10,978 nt of DNA from Paracoccaceae bacterium (GTDB lineage Bacteria > Pseudomonadota > Alphaproteobacteria > Rhodobacterales > Rhodobacteraceae). A program made the position numbers and the translations under genes. The notes beneath the pieces are model-generated. The model did no database searches. It was given only the letters and a program-made list of their open reading frames with translations, and had not been told where the DNA came from. This document shows positions 1 to 7,133 of the stretch, piece after piece. The stretch covers positions 13,482 to 24,459 of the forward strand of contig NVQY01000012.1 in the NCBI GenBank assembly GCA_002400675.1. The letters run 5' to 3'. The first letter of the stretch is position 1. Each line of letters starts with the position of its first letter.

Positions 1-147
1 ACCCGTGCCATCGGCAAGGCAATGACCGCTTTGTGGGGCGCAAAAGTCTCGCAAAAAGACCTGTACGAACTGTTCCCCGGTGACCCGTCCAAACAAGGCG
101 GCCGCATCGCCGGCCTGCCCGAAAGCCGTCGCAAGGGTGGCTACTAA
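1..147 (+). CDS. 3' end of an unrecognised gene (partial)
   Basis: Frame 1 is open from the first base to a TAA at 145-147 and gives the last 48 residues of a protein whose start lies outside the window. The tail is basic and glycine-rich, ending in SRRKGGY, with a short helix-like stretch (GKAMTALWG) before a turn-rich YELFPGDP segment. Codon use resembles the downstream genes, so I take it as real coding sequence. Because yidD follows, RNase P protein (rnpA) is the neighbour one would expect, but these residues do not resemble an RnpA C-terminus, so I do not name it. Product unknown. Confidence 0.6.
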   Translation, partial: TRAIGKAMTALWGAKVSQKDLYELFPGDPSKQGGRIAGLPESRRKGGY

Positions 148-222
148 GCCATCCGACACCTCAGGACTGGCAACGCCTGCACTGCGTCCCTATATGGGGC
201 GTGACAGCCAAAGGTGCCAAAG

Positions 223-459
223 ATGACCCCGTTTGCCCATATCATCGCCCTGCCCGTCCGGGCTTACCGGATATTGTTCAGCCCATGGGTCGGCTTCAAC
301 TGCCGCTATCAACCGACATGCAGCGCCTACACGTTAGAGGCGCTGCAAAAACACGGTGCCCTCAAAGGCAGCTGGCTGGCCGCGCGGCGCATTGGCCGCT
401 GTCACCCGTTGGGCGGCGATGGCTACGACCCGGTGCCCGAGAAAAAAGACGACACCTAA
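223..459 (+). CDS. yidD: Membrane protein insertion efficiency factor YidD
   Basis: A 78-residue member of the YidD (DUF37) family, small peripheral inner-membrane proteins thought to assist YidC/Sec-dependent insertion. The family signature is plain: an amphipathic N-terminal helix (about residues 5-20), SPWVG, then [10 protein letters not shown] with Cys27 and Cys33, followed by RRIGRCHP (Cys60) and GYDPVP near the end. Length matches the family (about 70-90). A GTG at 214 is in frame, but I chose ATG 223 because AAGGTG at 211-216 sits 6 nt upstream as a ribosome binding site and family members begin with a sequence like MTP. In many bacteria yidD lies directly before yidC; here yidC starts about 4 kb downstream. 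Confidence 0.95.
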   Translation: MTPFAHIIALPVRAYRILFSPWVGFNCRYQPTCSAYTLEALQKHGALKGSWLAARRIGRCHPLGGDGYDPVPEKKDDT

Positions 460-480
460 AGCGTCGATCATGTGTCGTTT
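447..480 (+). terminator. Possible hairpin terminator overlapping the yidD stop
   Basis: ACGACAC (449-455) pairs with GTGTCGT (472-478), and two further outer pairs (one G-T) extend the stem to 9 bp. The loop is 16 nt and contains the yidD stop codon (457-459). Six A residues precede the stem and TTT follows it. It could be a weak intrinsic terminator, but the T-run is short and the loop long. Confidence 0.3.
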
Positions 481-574
481 CGTGTCGCGGCTATTGAGCC
501 GATATGTGCGTTGGCCTACCGTAATGCAGTAAACGCGTTACCATACCCCTAACGTCCACAAAGGAACCCGCTGC

Positions 575-991
575 ATGATTGCCTATGTCACCGTCGGTGC
601 TGATGACATCGCACGCGCGAAACGGTTTTATTCTGCGTTCCTGCCAGCCCTCGGCTATGGGCTAAAAGAGGGTCCCGAGGGCCTGAGTTATGCGCTGCCG
701 GTCCCACCGGGTCAGCCCGTCGCTCTGCCGGATTTCTACGTTAAACCAACCTTCGATGGGCGTCCCGCCTCGGCTGGAAACGGGGCCATGACCGCCTTCG
801 AGGCCCGCAGTCAAAAGCAGGTTCGCACCCTTCACGCCGCCGCCCTTGCCGCAGGCGGTTCTGACGAGGGCCAGCCGGGCTTTCGCGCATCGTATGGACC
901 GCATTTTTATGTTGGCTACACCCGCGACCCTCAAGGCAACAAGATCGCCCTGTTCTCCTGCGACCCGAACGACCCCGGACGCGACGGATAA
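575..991 (+). CDS. VOC (glyoxalase/bleomycin resistance) family protein lacking metal ligands
   Basis: A 138-residue single-chain vicinal oxygen chelate protein with two beta-alpha-beta-beta-beta modules. Module one starts MIAYVTVGADDIARAKRFY; module two is centred on NGAMTAFEA and ends in RDPQGNKIALFSC. FDGRPASAGNG before the second module is typical of a glyoxalase-like subgroup. The usual metal ligands seem absent: the first His position is Tyr4, the His after GNG is Met72, and the Glu of the usual NxIE ending is Ala125. A metal-dependent glyoxalase I or dioxygenase activity is therefore unlikely; ligand binding or a metal-free role is possible. The start is well supported by AAGGAA at 561-566, 8 nt before ATG. 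It stands alone between yidD and yaeQ. Substrate unknown. Confidence 0.85.
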   Translation: MIAYVTVGADDIARAKRFYSAFLPALGYGLKEGPEGLSYALPVPPGQPVALPDFYVKPTFDGRPASAGNGAMTAFEARSQKQVRTLHAAALAAGGSDEGQPGFRASYGPHFYVGYTRDPQGNKIALFSCDPNDPGRDG

Positions 992-1069
992 CGCGGCCCC
1001 TCCTTATTTGCTTTCACAAAGTCGCCAGACGCACTAGGCATCCCTATCCTGGCAATTTTGGGAAAAACC

Positions 1070-1618
1070 ATGGCGCAAAAAGCCACCATTTACAAAGTCG
1101 AACTTTCCGTTTCCGATATGGATCGCCATTATTACGAGACCCATAAACTGACCGTTGCCAAACATCCGTCAGAAACGGACGAACGGCTGATGGTGCGCAT
1201 TCTCGCGTTTGCCCTGAATGCCCACGAGCATCTGGAAATGACCAAGGGCCTTTCGACTGACGACGAGCCAGACATCTGGCAGAAAAGCCTAAGCGGAGAG
1301 CTTGAGCTATGGGTCGCATTAGGCCTTCCCAGCGACAAGGTCGTGCGGCAATCCTGTGGCAAAGCCAATCAGGTGATTGTCTATTGCTACGGTGGCAGGA
1401 CGGCCGAGATGTGGTGGGACAAGATCAAGAACAGCACAACCCGGTTTGACAACCTTCAGGTCATCAATTTTTCCGAGAAGGACACCGGCGAACTGGGCAA
1501 CCTTGCCAGTCGCTCGATGAAGCTTCAGGTCAATATTCAGGACGGCGATGTGATGGTCAGTGTTGATGATGGCATCGTTTACGTCACCCCGGACAAATGG
1601 AAAAACACCGATCACTGA
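1070..1618 (+). CDS. yaeQ: YaeQ family protein
   Basis: A 182-residue protein that matches the YaeQ family along its length. It shows the N-terminal AQKATIYKVEL (compare ALKATIYKA in E. coli YaeQ), HPSETDERLMVR at about 32-43, the acidic STDDEPDIW at about 62-70, WVALGLPSDK, a WW pair near residue 115, and the LQVNIQDGDVMVSV strand near the C-terminus. YaeQ proteins are small and soluble and have been grouped structurally with the PD-(D/E)xK nuclease-like superfamily, but their biochemical role is not established. An in-frame TTG lies at 1058; ATG 1070 is chosen because it reproduces the conserved family start and has a weak GGGA ribosome binding site about 7 nt upstream. Probably monocistronic. 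Confidence 0.93.
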   Translation: MAQKATIYKVELSVSDMDRHYYETHKLTVAKHPSETDERLMVRILAFALNAHEHLEMTKGLSTDDEPDIWQKSLSGELELWVALGLPSDKVVRQSCGKANQVIVYCYGGRTAEMWWDKIKNSTTRFDNLQVINFSEKDTGELGNLASRSMKLQVNIQDGDVMVSVDDGIVYVTPDKWKNTDH

Positions 1619-1664
1619 GCGTCGATAAAACCCGCATTCAAAGGCACACACCCCCAAAACCCAT

Positions 1665-1707
1665 TTGTACAAAACCGCCGGAACCGCCCCTGAGCGTTGT
1701 ACAAAAC
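1665..1707. promoter_or_regulatory. Paired TTGTACAA palindromes (possible operator)
   Basis: The 11-mer TTGTACAAAAC occurs at 1665-1675 and again at 1697-1707, exactly 32 bp apart, close to three helical turns. Its core TTGTACAA is a perfect 8-bp palindrome. A third copy of the core lies at 8642-8649 in front of argB. Spacing on one face of the helix suits a dimeric regulator, but no regulator is known to me for this site, and the pair may simply be a duplicated segment. Confidence 0.3.
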
Positions 1708-1715
1708 GGCACAAA

Positions 1716-1750
1716 CCCCCACATTTCCCCCCACGCCCCTGCATGCGCCC
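1716..1750 (-). other. Putative G-quadruplex motif
   Basis: Read on the minus strand, G-runs of 3, 4, 6 and 5 occur at 1748-1750, 1736-1739, 1727-1732 and 1716-1720, separated by loops of 8, 3 and 6 nt. This nearly meets the usual G3+N1-7 definition (one loop is a base longer). The complementary C-rich strand is the ttcA sense strand. Folding is inferred, not shown. Confidence 0.4.
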
Positions 1751-1860
1751 GTCTGCCTGCGCCCGGACCATTTGCCTGTCCTGATGCGCCCGTCTGCCTG
1801 CCGCCCGGACCAAAACCTGTCCTGATGTGCCCGAACCATAGCCTGCCTTGCCGCCAAACC
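1743..1860. repeat. 41-bp tandem repeat, two good copies and one decayed
   Basis: Copy 1 (1743-1783) and copy 2 (1784-1824) both start ATGCGCCCGTCTGCCTG and end CCTGTCCTG. They differ by one inserted C, one deleted base and a TTTG/AAAA change in the middle. A third, degraded copy follows at about 1825-1860, starting ATGTGCCCG and keeping a CCTGCC..CCGCC..ACC skeleton. The unit length is not a multiple of three and the region is non-coding, so this is a minisatellite-type repeat rather than a protein repeat. Confidence 0.75.
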
Positions 1861-1913
1861 CGTTACCACACCGACCGCTTGCAACAGGCGGCAGGCAACC
1901 CTAAACCGGCAGC

Positions 1914-2780
1914 ATGCTCGATTCGGACGACATTCATCCCCTGTTCAACGGCGCGCCGCGCACGACCCAATTCCGCAAACTGCGCAAGCGCATTGTGCGC
2001 CAAACCCGCGAAGCCATCGAACAATACGGCATGATTGAACCGGGCACGAGATGGCTGGTCTGCCTGTCCGGCGGCAAGGACAGTTACACCCTGTTGGCCG
2101 TGCTGTTTGAACTCAAATGGCGCGGGTTGCTGCCGGTGGATATTCTGGCCTGCAACCTTGATCAGGGACAGCCCGGTTTCCCGGCCACGGTGTTGCCCGA
2201 GTTCCTTGAACGCATGGGCGTGGAACACCGTATCGAGTATCAGGACACCTATAGTATCGTTGTCGACAAGATCCCGCAGGGGCGCACATTCTGCGCTTTG
2301 TGTTCCCGGCTAAGGCGCGGAAATCTTTACCGGATTGCCCGCGAAGAAGGATGCAGCGCAGTGGTGCTCGGACATCATCGAGACGACATTCTCGAAACCT
2401 TTTTTATGAACCTGTTTCACGGCGGGCGCCTGGCGACGATGCCGCCCAAACTGGTGAACGAGGTTGGTGATCTGTTTGTCTACCGTCCCCTGGCGCATGT
2501 GGCCGAGGCCGATTGTGACCGCTTTGCCAGGGCGCTGAACTATCCGATCATCCCGTGTGATCTATGCGGCAGTCAGGACGGTCTGCAACGCCAGCAGGTC
2601 AAGGCGATCCTTGATGGCTGGGAGGAAAATTCTCCCGGTCGCCGCCAAGTGATGTTTCGCGCATTGATGAACGCGCGCCCGTCGCATCTTCTGGACCCCA
2701 AGCTGTTCGATTTCGCCGGCCTGACCCGGTCAAATGGCGAAGTTGACGAAAAATCGACGGATATTCCGGTCCTGCGTTAA
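1914..2780 (+). CDS. ttcA: tRNA 2-thiocytidine(32) synthetase TtcA
   Basis: A 288-residue PP-loop ATPase that installs the 2-thio group on cytidine 32 of certain tRNAs, using ATP and an Fe-S cluster for sulfur transfer. It shows the PP-loop SGGKDS (52-57), the [10 protein letters not shown] block (81-90), [10 protein letters not shown] with Cys127 and Cys130, [11 protein letters not shown] (152-162), and PCDLCGSQ with Cys215 and Cys218. In E. coli TtcA the [4Fe-4S] cluster is held by the CxxC pair plus one cysteine of the second CxxC region, and all are present. The C-terminal VPSHL/FDF block appears as [14 protein letters not shown]. Length is normal. The ATG has no clear Shine-Dalgarno sequence; it was chosen as the ATG preceding the conserved [10 protein letters not shown] helix at the expected distance. 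Confidence 0.97.
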   Translation: MLDSDDIHPLFNGAPRTTQFRKLRKRIVRQTREAIEQYGMIEPGTRWLVCLSGGKDSYTLLAVLFELKWRGLLPVDILACNLDQGQPGFPATVLPEFLERMGVEHRIEYQDTYSIVVDKIPQGRTFCALCSRLRRGNLYRIAREEGCSAVVLGHHRDDILETFFMNLFHGGRLATMPPKLVNEVGDLFVYRPLAHVAEADCDRFARALNYPIIPCDLCGSQDGLQRQQVKAILDGWEENSPGRRQVMFRALMNARPSHLLDPKLFDFAGLTRSNGEVDEKSTDIPVLR

Positions 2781-2851
2781 CGTCCCCGTCAGACCACCCG
2801 GCTAACCTCCCCCATACGCGCGGTGCGTTATTGTTTGGGAAAGGTAAGTTC

Positions 2852-4405
2852 ATGCAGATGCCGCTTTCCGGCTGGCTGACCCGGCTTCGCAATCGGATTG
2901 TCCCAGTATTAACCGGACCGCCGATCCTTGCCTTTTTGCCCGCCATCACGCTTGGCGCGTTCTGGCTGGGCGGCGAAACCTCGCTGATCGTCGTGGCGCT
3001 TGGCCTGCCTCTGTTGTTCGCGATGGCGGGTGTTTTTGGGGCCACACATGCCGGGTCTGCGCCGGGCATGGCCCGTGACAGCGTTACCGGCCTGATGTTG
3101 CGCGACGGTTTCGAACATGTGGTTGACGAGGTGTTTGAACGGGCCGCGTCTTCGGGCATGAACTCTGCCTGCTTTGTTCTTGAGCTTGATGACTATCGCG
3201 CGTTGGTTGACCAACACGGGCAATCGGCGGCGGATCTGATCGTTCAGACCAACGGTGAACGCATCGTGTCAGTCCTGCGTGATGGCGATACGGTGGCCCG
3301 GATCGGCGACAGTCGGTTTGCCATTTGCCTGATGGCGGTTCGCCAGCTTGATCTGGAGTTGTCGATCCAGCTTTCGGGGCGCCTGCAAAGCGCGATAGAG
3401 GATGCGATCCCGCTGGGTGGCCTGTCCGTTTATCTTAGCTGCTCGGTTGGGTTCTGCCTGCACAGCCGCGCACCGGGAACAACCGGTCAGGATTGGCTGG
3501 GTGCGGCCGCTGTCGCCCTGTCCGATGCACAGCGTTCGGGACCATCGGCGATTCGGGCCTATTCCACAGAAATGGGGCGCAAAAGCCGCGCCCATTGCGA
3601 TTTGCGCGAAGAAGCAGCGGCAGCCCTGGAAAATGGCCAGATCCAGCCGTGGTTTCAGCCGCAGGTTTCGACCGATACCGGCAAAGTATCCGGATTCGAG
3701 GCTTTGGCGCGCTGGTCGCACCCGGTCCACGGCATGCTCATGCCCGACGATTTCCTGCCTGTCCTGGAACAGGCCGGCTTGTTAGAGCGGTTGGGCCAGG
3801 TGATGCTGTATCACTCGCTGACAGCGCTCAAGGCGTGGGACAATGCCGGTGTGGCGGTTCCGAAAGTCGGGGTGAATTTCGCCAGCGACGAACTTCGCAA
3901 TCCCGGGCTGGTCGACAAGATCCGCTGGGAATTGGATCGCTTTGAGCTTTCGCCAGACCGTCTTGCCGTGGAGATCCTTGAAACGGTGATGACAGACACG
4001 CCCGATGATACCATCGCGCGCAATATTTCCGGGCTGGCCGCGTTGGGGTGCTGGATCGACCTTGATGATTACGGCACCGGCCATGCCTCAATCGGGTCTT
4101 TGCGCCGGTTTGCCATTTCGCGGATCAAAATTGATCGGTCCTTTGTCATGAAAGCCGATTGCGACCCGGAACAACAACGCCTGATCGGTGCCATTCTGAC
4201 CATGGCCGAACGGCTAGAGCTTGAAACATTGGCCGAAGGTGTCGAAACGGTGGGCGAACACGCCTTGCTGGCCCAATTGGGCTGCGATCACGTGCAGGGA
4301 TTTGGCATTGGCCGGCCCATGCCATTCGACCAGACGCTGGATTGGATTGCGACACTTCGCGCCAAGTTACAGGAAGTACCCGAGATTGGCCGCGAAACTG
4401 GCTGA
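2852..4405 (+). CDS. Membrane-anchored c-di-GMP phosphodiesterase with degenerate GGDEF and intact EAL
   Basis: A 517-residue protein in three parts. Two N-terminal membrane segments lie at about 23-39 and 44-64. A GGDEF domain spans about 75-240 and an EAL domain about 250-505. In the GGDEF domain the signature is RIGDSRF (150-156) instead of RxGGDEF, so diguanylate cyclase activity is very unlikely, yet RDGD (143-146) sits five residues upstream, where the inhibitory I-site RxxD belongs. The EAL domain keeps its key residues: EAL 283-285, Asn342, Glu374, DD 405-406 followed by YGTG, Lys426, AEGVET 461-466 and QGFGIGRP. It is thus predicted to hydrolyse c-di-GMP, with the GGDEF part perhaps sensing GTP or c-di-GMP. 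An in-frame TTG lies at 2831; ATG 2852 is preferred because AAAGGT at 2840-2845 sits 6 nt before it. It follows ttcA by 71 bp. Confidence 0.93.
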   Translation: MQMPLSGWLTRLRNRIVPVLTGPPILAFLPAITLGAFWLGGETSLIVVALGLPLLFAMAGVFGATHAGSAPGMARDSVTGLMLRDGFEHVVDEVFERAASSGMNSACFVLELDDYRALVDQHGQSAADLIVQTNGERIVSVLRDGDTVARIGDSRFAICLMAVRQLDLELSIQLSGRLQSAIEDAIPLGGLSVYLSCSVGFCLHSRAPGTTGQDWLGAAAVALSDAQRSGPSAIRAYSTEMGRKSRAHCDLREEAAAALENGQIQPWFQPQVSTDTGKVSGFEALARWSHPVHGMLMPDDFLPVLEQAGLLERLGQVMLYHSLTALKAWDNAGVAVPKVGVNFASDELRNPGLVDKIRWELDRFELSPDRLAVEILETVMTDTPDDTIARNISGLAALGCWIDLDDYGTGHASIGSLRRFAISRIKIDRSFVMKADCDPEQQRLIGAILTMAERLELETLAEGVETVGEHALLAQLGCDHVQGFGIGRPMPFDQTLDWIATLRAKLQEVPEIGRETG

Positions 4406-4446
4406 TACTCGCCACATGTGATCGGTTTTGCGCATGTTTGCACCTG

Positions 4447-4462
4447 GGATTCAGGCGAATCC
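4447..4462. repeat. Perfect inverted repeat upstream of yidC
   Basis: GGATTC (4447-4452) and GAATCC (4457-4462) form a 6-bp perfect stem with a 4-nt loop, AGGC. It lies 41 bp after the GGDEF-EAL stop and directly before a TTGACC hexamer. No T-run follows at once, so a terminator is doubtful; an operator over the yidC promoter is the alternative. Confidence 0.35.
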
Positions 4463-4464
4463 GC

Positions 4465-4493
4465 TTGACCTTTGGCCCAGCACTCTGTTGAAC
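4465..4493 (+). promoter_or_regulatory. Possible sigma-70-type promoter for yidC-MOSC-engB
   Basis: TTGACC (4465-4470) is a good -35 match. At 17-bp spacing the -10 would be TTGAAC (4488-4493), which matches TATAAT poorly. The putative start point would lie about 30 nt before the yidC ATG. Only the -35 is convincing. Confidence 0.3.
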
Positions 4494-4531
4494 CCACCGA
4501 TGACTTTCCGTGCATAAGGTGGCAGTCCCCG

Positions 4532-6373
4532 ATGGACGAACAAAACAAAAATCTCATCCTTGCAACAGTGCTCAGCTTTATGGTGATCCTCGTGTGGTTC
4601 GTGCTGTTCCCACCGCCAGAGCCTGATCCGGTGACCCAAGATACCAGCGTATCTGAAACCATCGCGCAAGGTGACACGGCGCAGGGTGATACTGCCAGCG
4701 TACCTTCGACGGCGCAGTCCCCTGCCTCTGAAACCTCCGGTGGCGGCACCGTCACCGAAACACCCGAGCAGTCCCAGGCCGACATTCCTCGCGTGGCAAT
4801 CGACACCCCCCGCCTGACCGGCAGCATTTCTCTGCTGGGTGGCCGGATCGACGATCTGTCGCTCAAGGATTATCGCGTCTCGCTGGACGAGGATGCCAAG
4901 ATCGTCAAACTTCTGTCACCGGTTGGTGACGATACCGCCTATTACGCCCTATATGGCTGGGCCCCCGGAACGGGCCTGACACTAGACGATGTGCCCGGTG
5001 CCAACACTGAATGGTCGGTAGAGAACGGCGTAACCCTTAGCCCCGGCAGCCCGGTTTCCCTGATCTGGGACAACGGCAAGGGTCTGATCTTTCGCCGCGA
5101 ACTAGCGATCGACGACAACTATCTGTTCACGATCACCCAAGCGGTTGAAAACACGTCTGGATCCCCCGTCAGCATGGCCCCTTATGGCATCCTTGCCCGG
5201 CATGGTACGCCGAAGGACCTTAAGAACTTCTTTATCCTGCACGAGGGCGTCGTCTCTATGGCGGATGGCGAGCTGACCGAAACCAAATACAAGAACATGC
5301 CCGACTTCGAGATCGACCCTCGCGAAGGCGCGCGCGCCGAAGTAACGCAGGTCGAGGCCAACGGCTGGATCGGCTTTACCGACCATTTCTGGATGTCGAC
5401 GCTGATTCCCTCATCGGGCAGCGCATTCAAATCCGTTGCGAAGTACGACGAACAGCGTGACATCTACCAGACCGAAGCCGTTCTACCGACGCAAATCATC
5501 GAAAACGGTGCCAGCACCAGTGTCACGACGCAGATGTTTGCAGGTGCCAAAGAATGGGCCGTCATCCGTGACTATGAAAAGAATGGCATTCAGGGGTTCA
5601 TCAACAGCATCGACTGGGGTTGGTTCTTTTTCATCACCAAGCCGATGTTCTGGCTGCTGCACAACATCAACCAGTTGATCGGCAACATGGGTTGGTCGAT
5701 CATCGGTCTGACTCTGATCATCAAGGCGCTGTTGTTCCCGCTGGCCTATAAATCCTACGTTTCCATGGCCAAGATGAAAGAGCTTCAACCGCAAATCGAG
5801 GCCCTCAAGGAAAGCGCCGGCGATGATCGCCAGAAGGTCCAGAAGGGCATGATGGAGCTGTACAAGAAGGAAAAGGTCAATCCGGCCGCCGGGTGTTTGC
5901 CGATCTTGATGCAGATTCCGATCTTTTTCTCGCTCTATAAAGTGATCTTTGTCACCATCGAACTGCGCCAAGCGCCATGGTTTGGTCCGTTTCAGGATCT
6001 TTCGATGCCCGACCCGACCACGTTGATGAACCTTTTCGGCCTTCTGCCGATCAGTGCACCAGAACCGGGCAGCATCATGGCCACTGCATTCATCGGTATC
6101 CTGCCGTTGTTGCTGGGCATTTCCATGTGGTTGCAGCAAAAACTGAACCCGGCCCCCTCTGATCCGACGCAAAAGATGATCTTTGCCTGGATGCCGTGGG
6201 TGTTCATGTTCATGCTGGGCCGGTTTGCCAGCGGGCTGGTGGTCTACTGGATCGCCAACAACACCATCACGTTCACCCAGCAGTACCTGATCATGCGTAG
6301 TCAGGGCTTTAAACCGGACGTGTTTGGCAACATCAAATCCACCTTTGAGCGCAAGAAAAAGGTCGAAAAATAG
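4532..6373 (+). CDS. yidC: Membrane protein insertase YidC
   Basis: A 613-residue YidC of the Gram-negative type, which inserts and folds inner-membrane proteins alone or with SecYEG. Residues 1-26 (MDEQNKNLIL, then a hydrophobic run) are the first membrane helix. A Pro/Thr/Ser-rich linker follows, then the large periplasmic beta-sandwich domain to about 355. The conserved core shows a hydrophobic helix near 364-384 and membrane helices near 386-406, 452-473, 516-535 and 549-577. The positively charged groove residue, Arg in E. coli, is Lys398 here, a common replacement. YKSYVSMAKMKELQP, KVNPAAGCLPILMQIPIF and YWIANNTITFTQQYL are characteristic, and the tail is basic (KSTFERKKKVEK). The start is ATG 4532, with AAGGTGG at 4516-4522; an upstream in-frame ATG at 4472 would add 20 residues that do not look like YidC. 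Confidence 0.98.
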   Translation: MDEQNKNLILATVLSFMVILVWFVLFPPPEPDPVTQDTSVSETIAQGDTAQGDTASVPSTAQSPASETSGGGTVTETPEQSQADIPRVAIDTPRLTGSISLLGGRIDDLSLKDYRVSLDEDAKIVKLLSPVGDDTAYYALYGWAPGTGLTLDDVPGANTEWSVENGVTLSPGSPVSLIWDNGKGLIFRRELAIDDNYLFTITQAVENTSGSPVSMAPYGILARHGTPKDLKNFFILHEGVVSMADGELTETKYKNMPDFEIDPREGARAEVTQVEANGWIGFTDHFWMSTLIPSSGSAFKSVAKYDEQRDIYQTEAVLPTQIIENGASTSVTTQMFAGAKEWAVIRDYEKNGIQGFINSIDWGWFFFITKPMFWLLHNINQLIGNMGWSIIGLTLIIKALLFPLAYKSYVSMAKMKELQPQIEALKESAGDDRQKVQKGMMELYKKEKVNPAAGCLPILMQIPIFFSLYKVIFVTIELRQAPWFGPFQDLSMPDPTTLMNLFGLLPISAPEPGSIMATAFIGILPLLLGISMWLQQKLNPAPSDPTQKMIFAWMPWVFMFMLGRFASGLVVYWIANNTITFTQQYLIMRSQGFKPDVFGNIKSTFERKKKVEK

Positions 6374-6375
6374 CC

Positions 6376-7131
6376 ATGCCTCATGTCGCCGAAATCTGGC
6401 GCCACCCGATCAAGGCGCATGGGCGTGAAGCCATTGACGAGGTCACGCTGACGGCTGGCGAATGCCTGCCGTGGGATCGACGCTGGGCGGTGGCGCATGA
6501 ACGGTCGTGTTTCGACATTGATCGCCCAAGCTGGCAACCTTGTCAGGAGTTTTCGCGTGGGGCCAAGTCGCCCCGGCTTCAGGCGATATCGGTGCGGGTT
6601 GATCCCGCCTACCGCAACCTGACGCTTAGCCATCCTGACCGTCCGGACCTGACCATCGACCCGGACGATCACGGGGGGGCGTGCGAATTCATCCAATGGG
6701 TGATGCCGATCAGCAATGGCAACAGGATGCTGCCGTCGCGGTTGGTGCGCGCGCCGGGCAAGGCGATGACCGATACCGATTTCGCCTCTGTTTCGTTGAT
6801 CAATCTAGCGACGCACCGGGCGATCGAGGCTGAACTGGGTCACGACATTTCCCCCCTGCGCTGGCGCGGCAATCTGTTGCTGGACGGGTTGGAACCGTGG
6901 GCGGAAATGGACTGGATCGGCAAGACGCTGCGCATTGGCGGTGCGGAACTTGAGATAAAAGAGCAGATCACCCGCTGTATGGCCACCACGGCCAACGTTG
7001 AGACCGGAGCGCGCGACGCCGACACCCTCGGCGCGCTGAAATCCGGCTGGGACCATCAGGAATGCGGCGTTTACGGCGTGGTCACAAAATCCGGTCACCT
7101 GCTTCAGGGCGACACAGTTGAGGTCGTCTGA
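6376..7131 (+). CDS. MOSC domain-containing protein
   Basis: A 251-residue protein with an N-terminal MOSC_N-type beta-barrel (VAEIWRHPIKAHGREAI, LPWDRRWAVAHE) and a C-terminal MOSC domain. MOSC proteins handle molybdenum cofactor or sulfur; in some relatives (mARC, MoCo sulfurase C-terminal domains) a conserved cysteine binds the cofactor. The equivalent residue here is probably Cys201 in RCMATTANVETGARD, followed by the usual CGVYGVV block with Cys230. LRWRGNLLLDGLEPWAEMDW is a family hallmark. No ferredoxin domain is fused. The gene begins 2 nt after the yidC stop and ends 2 nt before engB, so it is very probably cotranscribed and translationally coupled. Substrate unknown. Confidence 0.9.
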   Translation: MPHVAEIWRHPIKAHGREAIDEVTLTAGECLPWDRRWAVAHERSCFDIDRPSWQPCQEFSRGAKSPRLQAISVRVDPAYRNLTLSHPDRPDLTIDPDDHGGACEFIQWVMPISNGNRMLPSRLVRAPGKAMTDTDFASVSLINLATHRAIEAELGHDISPLRWRGNLLLDGLEPWAEMDWIGKTLRIGGAELEIKEQITRCMATTANVETGARDADTLGALKSGWDHQECGVYGVVTKSGHLLQGDTVEVV

Positions 7132-7133
7132 AC

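Larger units (their letters stand above)
1619..1913. other. Structured non-coding spacer, yaeQ to ttcA
   Basis: This 295-bp gap has no credible gene: the frames running through it translate to proline- and cysteine-rich strings with no family resemblance. The top strand is strongly skewed; in 1621-1740 I count 50 C and 17 G. It holds two TTGTACAA palindromes, a cluster of C-runs and a 41-bp tandem repeat, listed separately. No clear sigma-70 promoter and no strong ribosome binding site for ttcA are visible. It may be the ttcA leader, a degenerate repeat element, or both. Confidence 0.7.

Noticed and set aside
1..147. Calling the first fragment rnpA
   Set aside because: Position before yidD suggests it, but the visible residues lack any resemblance to an RNase P protein C-terminus.
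1665..1824. CRISPR array or phage attachment site in the repeat-rich spacer
   Set aside because: Repeats are directly adjacent without unique spacers, there are no cas genes, and no integrase or tRNA is nearby.
1597..2034. 145-codon open frame across the yaeQ-ttcA spacer
   Set aside because: It overlaps the end of yaeQ and the start of ttcA, translates to a Pro/Cys-rich string with no family resemblance, and crosses a 41-bp repeat whose length is not a multiple of three.
5483..6172. 229-codon minus-strand frame opposite yidC
   Set aside because: It lies wholly antisense to an unmistakable YidC and has a His/Gln/Arg-rich composition typical of antisense shadows in high-GC genes.
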